Below, piece after piece: positions 6,231 through 10,131 of a DNA stretch of 10,131 bases; the stretch's first letter is position 1, and each line of letters begins with the position of its first letter. Position numbers and translations under genes: made by a program. Source of the DNA: Clostridia bacterium (GTDB lineage Bacteria; Bacillota; Clostridia; Oscillospirales; Butyricicoccaceae); assembly GCA_017552495.1 (NCBI GenBank), contig JAFZPW010000136.1, forward strand, positions 1 through 10,131, read 5' to 3'. The notes under the pieces were generated by a model. It was given only the letters and a program-made list of their open reading frames with translations. It was not told the origin of the DNA and made no database searches.

Positions 6231-6590
6231 TCAATTCATCTCTTCGGTAAGCTTGAGGATCCGGTCGACGTTTTTGGCGATTTCAAAATTGCGGAGGGAC
6301 GCGTTGACCTGGGCGATATAGGCCGCAGATTGGCGGATCTCTTCCAGTTTGGATTCGTAACTGCCGTATTTTTTCACCAGACCCAGCCGGTCTTCGGTCT
6401 CGCGGAGGATGCTTTCGGAGCGAACGATGGCGTCCCGGACGCCCTGCCGGGAAATGCCCGCGTGCTCCGCGATCTCCGCAAGGGAGAGATCCTCGTTATA
6501 ATACAGGTCAAAAAGCTCCCGCTGCTTCTCGGTGAGCAGCTCACCGTAATAGTCAAACAGCAACGACATATGGAAGGTATCGCTTTTCAT
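6231..6590 (-). CDS. ylxM: YlxM family SRP-associated helix-turn-helix protein
   Basis: A 119-residue UPF0122/YlxM protein. The N-terminus (MSLLFDYYGELLTEKQRELF from residue 8) is characteristic, followed by a sigma-70 region 4-like helix-turn-helix at about 36-56 (SLAEIAEHAGISRQGVRDAI) and a helical C-terminus. YlxM proteins are encoded directly upstream of ffh in Gram-positive bacteria; in Streptococcus the protein has been reported to bind SRP components. ATG 6588-6590 has GGGGAG about 8 bases upstream. It is the first gene of the ylxM-ffh-rpsP-khpA operon. Confidence 0.94.
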   Translation of the reverse strand: MKSDTFHMSLLFDYYGELLTEKQRELFDLYYNEDLSLAEIAEHAGISRQGVRDAIVRSESILRETEDRLGLVKKYGSYESKLEEIRQSAAYIAQVNASLRNFEIAKNVDRILKLTEEMN

Positions 6591-6638
6591 GATTCTCTCC
6601 CCTTTCTGTAAAGCATTTTCCCTTTACACCGAAAATTA

Positions 6639-6667
6639 TCATACCTGATTTTTTGCGAAATGTCAAG
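6639..6667 (-). promoter_or_regulatory. Promoter of the ylxM-ffh-rpsP-khpA operon
   Basis: On the minus strand, TTGACA (6667-6662), a 17-base spacer and TATGAT (6644-6639) form an almost perfect sigma-A-type promoter. The predicted start near 6632 leaves a leader of about 40 bases before ylxM. Confidence 0.85.
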
Positions 6668-6706
6668 GCCCGGCGGACAATTTTCCCGCTTTTTTTGACT
6701 TTTTTC

Positions 6707-6724
6707 TTTTGCCGGGGCAAAAGT
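6707..6724. repeat. Palindrome between the divergent ylxM and membrane-protein promoters
   Basis: CTTTTGCC (6707-6714) and GGCAAAAG (6717-6724) are perfect 8-base arms around GG. The right part, AAAAGTC (6720-6726), can also pair with GACTTTT at 6698-6704. It lies just upstream of the -35 at 6728 and may be an operator; no regulator is identified. Confidence 0.4.
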
Positions 6725-6727
6725 CCT

Positions 6728-6756
6728 TGCCAAAATATTGGTTTTCCGTTACACTA
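6728..6756 (+). promoter_or_regulatory. Promoter of the three-helix membrane protein gene
   Basis: TTGCCA (6728-6733), 17 bases and TACACT (6751-6756) form a good sigma-A-type match about 45 bases before the start codon. Confidence 0.65.
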
Positions 6757-6801
6757 AAGACACAATATCTGCCTCAAGGGCAGTGGAAAGAAGGCACGAT
6801 T

Positions 6802-7329
6802 ATGAAAAACCCCCTGCTCCACAAGATCCTTTGCGCCCAGTCCCCTGCTTTGTTTCTATTGGCGCTCATTCTTCTGATCCGCTATTTCACCACCAAAAAG
6901 AAGCAGCCCGTCCGCTCCGCTATGCGCTTGGCTTTTGCCGTTCTCAGCGCCGTTTTGGGCGTTGGACTCTATTTTCTGAGCATCTATCTCAATGTGTCCA
7001 CCATTCGCGATTTCTATAAACCCCGCCCCTGGTGTCTGCTGGGTCTGGCCATTGTGACGGTGGGTTTTGCGCTGGTTTTATTCAACGGCATGAAAAACCG
7101 CTCCGCGCAGCGCAAGCTGGACAAGGCCGCCAAGACTGCCGAGGCCGAAAAAGAGGCCGCCGTGCGCGAGGCTGTCCGCGAAACCCAGTCCGCCGGCGTA
7201 GCCGCCGCCGAGGCCGCCGCTGCCGAAGCCCGGCTGGAGATCGCCCGCCGAAACGCCGAGGCCGAGGCGCAGGCCGTCTTGGGCGAGGAAGCGCCCATCT
7301 CCCTGACGCTGGAACCCAAAGACGAATAA
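6802..7329 (+). CDS. Hypothetical membrane protein with three helices and an Ala/Glu-rich tail
   Basis: I do not recognise this 175-residue protein. Hydrophobic segments lie at about 15-29, 42-64 and 77-97, each bordered by basic residues (RYFTTKKK, KNRSAQRK). The positive flanks suggest the C-terminus is in the cytoplasm. Residues 102-160 are rich in Ala, Glu, Lys and Arg with few helix breakers, and probably form a long helix or coiled coil; the end (APISLTLEPKDE) is acidic. ATG 6802 has AAAGAAGG about 8 bases upstream; an upstream in-frame start at 6709 would overlap the promoter. The gene has its own promoter and terminator and is divergent from ylxM, with no operon partner. Coding is supported by GC-rich third positions and the clean boundaries. 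Confidence 0.75.
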   Translation: MKNPLLHKILCAQSPALFLLALILLIRYFTTKKKQPVRSAMRLAFAVLSAVLGVGLYFLSIYLNVSTIRDFYKPRPWCLLGLAIVTVGFALVLFNGMKNRSAQRKLDKAAKTAEAEKEAAVREAVRETQSAGVAAAEAAAAEARLEIARRNAEAEAQAVLGEEAPISLTLEPKDE

Positions 7330-7355
7330 CCCCCGTTCTCCACGCCTGGTTTTTC

Positions 7356-7390
7356 AAACCGCCTTATGTCAAAAAGGCGGTTTTTTTATT
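7356..7390 (+). terminator. Terminator of the membrane protein gene
   Basis: AAACCGCCTT (7356-7365) pairs with AAGGCGGTTT (7374-7383) around an 8-base loop and is followed by a T-rich tail. It ends the transcript before the PadR promoter. Confidence 0.88.
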
Positions 7391-7405
7391 TTTTCAAAAT
7401 ACCGC

Positions 7406-7434
7406 TTGACATACGATACTATGTGTTGTATAGT
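7406..7434 (+). promoter_or_regulatory. padR operon promoter with overlapping dyads (candidate PadR operator)
   Basis: TTGACA (7406-7411), 17 bases and TATAGT (7429-7434) are a near-perfect promoter. Two inverted repeats lie within it: ACATA (7409-7413) with TATGT (7420-7424), and ACTAT (7418-7422) with ATAGT (7430-7434). PadR regulators commonly bind such AT-rich dyads over their own promoters, so autorepression is likely. Confidence 0.75.
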
Positions 7435-7457
7435 TCTACTGAAGAGGAGGTGTCGAA

Positions 7458-7778
7458 ATGGATGCTCAACTCAAACGCGGAATTCTGGAGGTCTGCGTGC
7501 TCAAGGCGCTGGAAAAGCAGGATTCTTACGGATATCAGATCATCAAAGACCTTTCGCCCTTCGTTTTGCTCTCGGAGTCCACGCTATATCCCATTCTCAG
7601 GCGGATCGAGGCGGCGGGCTGCGTAACGGTTTATTCCGTGGAGCACAACGGACGATTGCGGAAGTACTATCACCTGACCCCGGCGGGGCAGGCTCGCATC
7701 CTGGATTTTTTGAACGACTGGAACGAGGTCGTCAAAGCTTACGACTTTATAAGGGGGACCGACGATGAAAAAGCATGA
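7458..7778 (+). CDS. PadR family transcriptional regulator
   Basis: A 106-residue winged-helix regulator of the small PadR subgroup. Typical segments are LKRGILEVCVLKALEK at the start, SYGYQIIKDL (23-32), the recognition region ESTLYPILRRIEAAGCV (40-56) and the wing GRLRKYYHLTPAG (65-77), followed by a C-terminal dimerisation helix. The ATG has GAGGAGG 7-8 bases upstream. Its last 14 bases overlap the start of the HAAS/DUF4097 gene, so the two are translationally coupled. This pairing is common in Firmicutes, where the regulator controls its own two-gene operon, often in response to envelope or antimicrobial stress. The inducer here is unknown. Confidence 0.93.
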   Translation: MDAQLKRGILEVCVLKALEKQDSYGYQIIKDLSPFVLLSESTLYPILRRIEAAGCVTVYSVEHNGRLRKYYHLTPAGQARILDFLNDWNEVVKAYDFIRGTDDEKA

Positions 7779-8841
7779 TTTTATCCTCTGGCTGCGCAAT
7801 CGTCTTTCCGATCTGCCTCCGGCGGAACTGGATCGGGTGTGCGGCTTTTATGCCAACGCCATCGACGAGCGGATGGAGGATGGCATTGCCGAAGAGGCCG
7901 CCGTACACGCCATGGGCGAGCCCGAGGCGCTGTTGCGGGAGATCCGCGCCACGCTGCCCGAACAGTATCACATCGAGCCGGGCTTCGACGCCGATCCGCA
8001 AGAAGGCGTGTACGCCCGGCGCCTCGGAGAGCCGGGGCAGGCCGCTCCCGCAGCAAGCCCGCGCCGCCGCGGAAAAGCGGCGCTGCTTATCATCCTTGCT
8101 GCGGTCATTCTGACCCTTGTGCTGGCGGCGCCCGTTGTGCTGTATACCCACCGCACGATCTCCCGTTCGCACACATACGTCGAATACTACGACCAGGCAC
8201 CCAACGTCGACATGCCGGCAGCGGCCGATTTCACGCCCCTGCCCGACCCCAGCGAGGTCGACCGGATCGTGATTCGGATCGACGTGGGAACGCTCCAGCT
8301 CTCTACCAGCACCGTTGCCAACGTTTCGTGCTCGGACAACACAAAGTTTAGCTTTGGGAAGGAAACCGACGGCAACGGCTTCACGACCCTCACCCTTGAC
8401 GCGGCGTTCAAAGACGATATTTTCTCCGATGAAAATAGTCTGGATGTGGCCCTGCCCTACGGCAACTATGAACTGGTCATCGAAAGCGACGCGGGAAGCG
8501 TGTATGCCGACGGCCTGATCGCAAGGCGGATCGACATTAGCGTACACGCCGGAACGGTGCAGCTCAATTGTTTGAACGTAAAGGATTCGCTTTCGGCGGC
8601 GGTGAACACCGGCTATATCTGGGCGTATGATATCGGCGTGCCCAAAACGGGCAGCATTTCGCTCTCCTGCGACATCGGCGACATCACCTGCTGTCTGCCC
8701 GGCGACCCTGCCGATTATACCTTCAACACCTCGGTGGCTCTGGGCGAAATGGATGCTCCTTTCACCGGAGGCAGCGGCGATATCGCGGTGGATCTTTCCG
8801 TCAACATCGGCAACCTGTCCCTGAGCTTCGACCAGGAATAA
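7765..8841 (+). CDS. HAAS-domain (DUF1700) membrane protein with C-terminal DUF4097 domain
   Basis: A 358-residue single-pass membrane protein. Residues 1-65 match the HAAS/DUF1700 helical domain (FILWLRNRLSDLPPAELDRV, then HAMGEPEALLREI). A Pro/Arg-rich linker leads to a membrane segment at about 105-127 (from AALLIILAAVILTLVL). The outer part, about 160-358, is a repetitive beta-rich DUF4097 domain with alternating hydrophobic residues and repeated D-G/N-G turns (VDVGTLQLS-like, DAGSVYADG, HAGTVQLN, DIGDITC, NIGNLSLS), likely a beta-helix. HAAS proteins are usually encoded with PadR regulators and are thought to signal to them; here the gene overlaps padR by 14 bases. The ATG has AAGGGGG about 8 bases upstream. 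The external ligand is unknown. Domain calls are from motif recall. Confidence 0.85.
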   Translation: MKKHDFILWLRNRLSDLPPAELDRVCGFYANAIDERMEDGIAEEAAVHAMGEPEALLREIRATLPEQYHIEPGFDADPQEGVYARRLGEPGQAAPAASPRRRGKAALLIILAAVILTLVLAAPVVLYTHRTISRSHTYVEYYDQAPNVDMPAAADFTPLPDPSEVDRIVIRIDVGTLQLSTSTVANVSCSDNTKFSFGKETDGNGFTTLTLDAAFKDDIFSDENSLDVALPYGNYELVIESDAGSVYADGLIARRIDISVHAGTVQLNCLNVKDSLSAAVNTGYIWAYDIGVPKTGSISLSCDIGDITCCLPGDPADYTFNTSVALGEMDAPFTGGSGDIAVDLSVNIGNLSLSFDQE

Positions 8842-8867
8842 GTCATGTTCCTCCTGCTTTATAAGCG

Positions 8868-8910
8868 AAGCGCCCCTGCGGCTGTTCACTGTGCCGCGGG
8901 GCGCTTTCTT
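8868..8910 (+). terminator. Terminator after the HAAS/DUF4097 gene, possibly bidirectional
   Basis: AAGCGCCCC (8868-8876) pairs with GGGGCGCTT (8898-8906), and after one bulged T, GCGGC (8878-8882) pairs with GCCGC (8893-8897), a 14-bp stem with a 10-base loop. The T tail on + is short (TTTCTT). It sits between two convergent genes; the minus-strand tail is poorer. Confidence 0.75.
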
Positions 8911-8934
8911 ATGCGTTCCGATGATTTAGAGGAC

Positions 8935-9876
8935 TTAATAGAAGGTGGCGACCTCCTGCTCGGGGGCCACGGCGGGCTCCACGCCGAGCACCTGCAAAAC
9001 GGGGCCCCGCTTGCCGTAGACCGGGCTGAACTTGATGGATACCTTCGCCGTGACGGTGACCCAATCCTTGCTTTTGAGTTCCCCCGCCCGATCCCACTGG
9101 CAGGCAAGTCCGGTATAGGTGATGTCATTGACGCAGCAGGTCATCAGATAGCGGCCGCAGAGAAAGGTCTTCTGCGGCAGTTTGGGGCTTTGCACCACAA
9201 GGCCCTTGAACCGGATGGTCTTGCCGCCGTATTTCTTGGTTTCCTCCGAAAGATCCCGATACCACACGGCATAGTCCTGATCCTCGATATCAATCACCGG
9301 GGCCTCCAGATCAAAGGGAAGGGGATCCTCGATGTTGTCGTAGACCACATCGCCGCCCGGCTCCTCATAGGCGATCTCGGCCCGCCGGGAAACGCCCCGC
9401 ACGATCTTGTGCAGTTCCATCCGGTCGACAGCGGAGTCGGCGCGGTTAAAGACGATCATCTCACAGCTTTTCAGCTTGTCCACCGTAAGTTGGCGCATAT
9501 TGGCGTTGTAATTCAGGAAGGTGGAAGCGTCGGCAAAGCAGATTTCCTGATAGATCACCCAATCTTCTGGCATGGCCTGATACAGGTCGTCCAGCATCCA
9601 CATGCCGTTGTATTCCACCACGCAGCGCTCCACGTTATGGGCCATTTGCAGTTTGGCCAGATGGTCGGGATTGAGCTTTTCGGGATCGTCCAACACCTCG
9701 ATAAATACGTTTCTCCCGGCAAACTGGTCTGGGGCATATTCCTCCATGCCCTCTTCGCAAAGGAGCAGCAGCGTCCGTTCTCCGGAGTTGAAGCGGTCGT
9801 CCTCCAGCGTTTCCTGAATAAATTTGGTCTTCCCGGCCTCCAGAAAGCCGGTGAACAGATAAACGGGGATTTCCAT
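8935..9876 (-). CDS. CobW-like GTPase fused to a TIGR03943-type C-terminal domain
   Basis: A 313-residue cytoplasmic protein with no membrane segment. The N-terminal half is a CobW/COG0523-type P-loop GTPase: PVYLFTGFLEAGKT with the P-loop at 10-17, hydrophobic strands (TLLLLCEEG, DWVIYQEICFADAST) and NRAD (144-147) as the base-specificity motif. The CxCC metal-binding motif usual in COG0523 metallochaperones is absent; the corresponding stretch reads ERCVVEYNGMW (83-93). Residues about 215-313 resemble the C-terminal domain of TIGR03943/YcgQ proteins (TIRFKGLV, FLCGRYLMTCCVNDITYTGL, then DWVTVTAKV and a final EVATFY), with Cys240, 247, 248 and 259 as possible metal ligands. ATG 9874-9876 starts 2 bases after the stop of the preceding gene, so translation is likely coupled; its own ribosome binding site is weak. 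A role in metal (perhaps zinc) handling is inferred. Confidence 0.85.
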   Translation of the reverse strand: MEIPVYLFTGFLEAGKTKFIQETLEDDRFNSGERTLLLLCEEGMEEYAPDQFAGRNVFIEVLDDPEKLNPDHLAKLQMAHNVERCVVEYNGMWMLDDLYQAMPEDWVIYQEICFADASTFLNYNANMRQLTVDKLKSCEMIVFNRADSAVDRMELHKIVRGVSRRAEIAYEEPGGDVVYDNIEDPLPFDLEAPVIDIEDQDYAVWYRDLSEETKKYGGKTIRFKGLVVQSPKLPQKTFLCGRYLMTCCVNDITYTGLACQWDRAGELKSKDWVTVTAKVSIKFSPVYGKRGPVLQVLGVEPAVAPEQEVATFY

Positions 9877-9878
9877 GT

Positions 9879-10131
9879 TCACACCCGGAACAGCGCTTTC
9901 AGGCCGTTTTCATCCAGCTTGGCGCCGATAACGCAAAGACGGCCGATGGTGGCGGCGGGGCCGGTGCGAACATTGATCTCGCCGGGAACAAAGTCAAAGT
10001 GGATCCACGCGCCGTCTTCACCGGCCACGATGCCCTTGGCCCGGAGAACGGCGCCGAAGATGCCGCCGTTGAGCTGGGAAAGAGCCTCTTCGATCTCGTC
10101 CGCCGCGTAGGTCTGCGGCGTTTCCACACCC
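9879..10131 (-). CDS. CobW-family GTP-binding protein, C-terminal part (partial)
   Basis: The gene enters from the right edge, so only the last 83 residues are visible. The segment beginning YAADEIEEALSQLNGGIFG, then VLRAKGIVAGEDGAWIHFDF and GRLCVIGAKLDENGLKALF, fits the CobW C-terminal domain (CobW_C), where RAKG, W..FD and IG.KLD..GL are conserved. The frame stays open to the edge, so a GTP-binding chaperone domain should lie beyond it. It ends 2 bases before the CobW-TIGR03943 fusion gene, so the window holds two CobW-type proteins in tandem in one operon. The metal served cannot be told from this portion. Confidence 0.8.
   Translation of the reverse strand, partial: GVETPQTYAADEIEEALSQLNGGIFGAVLRAKGIVAGEDGAWIHFDFVPGEINVRTGPAATIGRLCVIGAKLDENGLKALFRV

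Noticed and set aside
7747..8889. Long open frame (380 codons) on the minus strand across the HAAS/DUF4097 gene
   Set aside because: Antisense shadow; the plus strand has RBS-supported, coupled genes with family motifs and a matching promoter.
8845..10110. Long open frame (421 codons) on the plus strand across the CobW genes
   Set aside because: Antisense shadow; it crosses the terminator hairpin and two genes with recognisable GTPase and CobW_C motifs on the minus strand.

Overview
The window looks like chromosomal DNA of an anaerobic, endospore-forming member of the Clostridia, with fairly GC-rich coding sequence (probably Oscillospirales/Ruminococcaceae-like; the lineage is an inference). 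Evidence: germination protease and spoIIP sit side by side, rpsT is divergent from gpr, a ylxM-ffh-rpsP-khpA operon is present, ribosome binding sites are strong GGAGG types, and there is an aldo/keto reductase with an iron-sulfur C-terminus. No tRNA, rRNA, insertion sequence, CRISPR array or phage gene is visible.

Layout. (1) 1-363 (-): N-terminal part of a lipoprotein substrate-binding component of an ABC importer of the TrpX-like type. Its 5' leader (364-672) holds a consensus promoter, a short ORF with a very strong ribosome binding site and a Tyr-rich run, and an intrinsic terminator just before the transporter gene. Together these look like a leader-peptide attenuator responding to tyrosine. 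(2) 753-1862 (+): aldo/keto reductase with two 4Fe-4S motifs, divergent from the transporter. (3) 1936-2193 (-): rpsT; then gpr (2331-3197) and spoIIP (3251-4276) on +. (4) 4321-6590 (-): ylxM-ffh-rpsP-khpA, linking SRP targeting and ribosome/RNA functions, read from one consensus promoter and ending at a strong terminator shared with spoIIP. (5) 6802-7329 (+): an unrecognised three-helix membrane protein with an Ala/Glu-rich tail. (6) 7458-8841 (+): PadR regulator translationally coupled to a HAAS/DUF4097 membrane protein. (7) 8935-10131 (-): a CobW-type GTPase fused to a TIGR03943-like C-terminal domain, preceded by the tail of a second CobW-family protein that runs off the window.

Most genes are ordinary for this group. 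The part most worth following up is the leader upstream of the ABC transporter: the spacing of the Tyr codons, the leader stop codon, a possible antiterminator segment and the terminator matches the logic of classical attenuation, whereas Gram-positive aromatic amino acid genes are more usually controlled by T-boxes or TRAP. Second is the CobW-TIGR03943 fusion, which lacks the usual CxCC metal motif.
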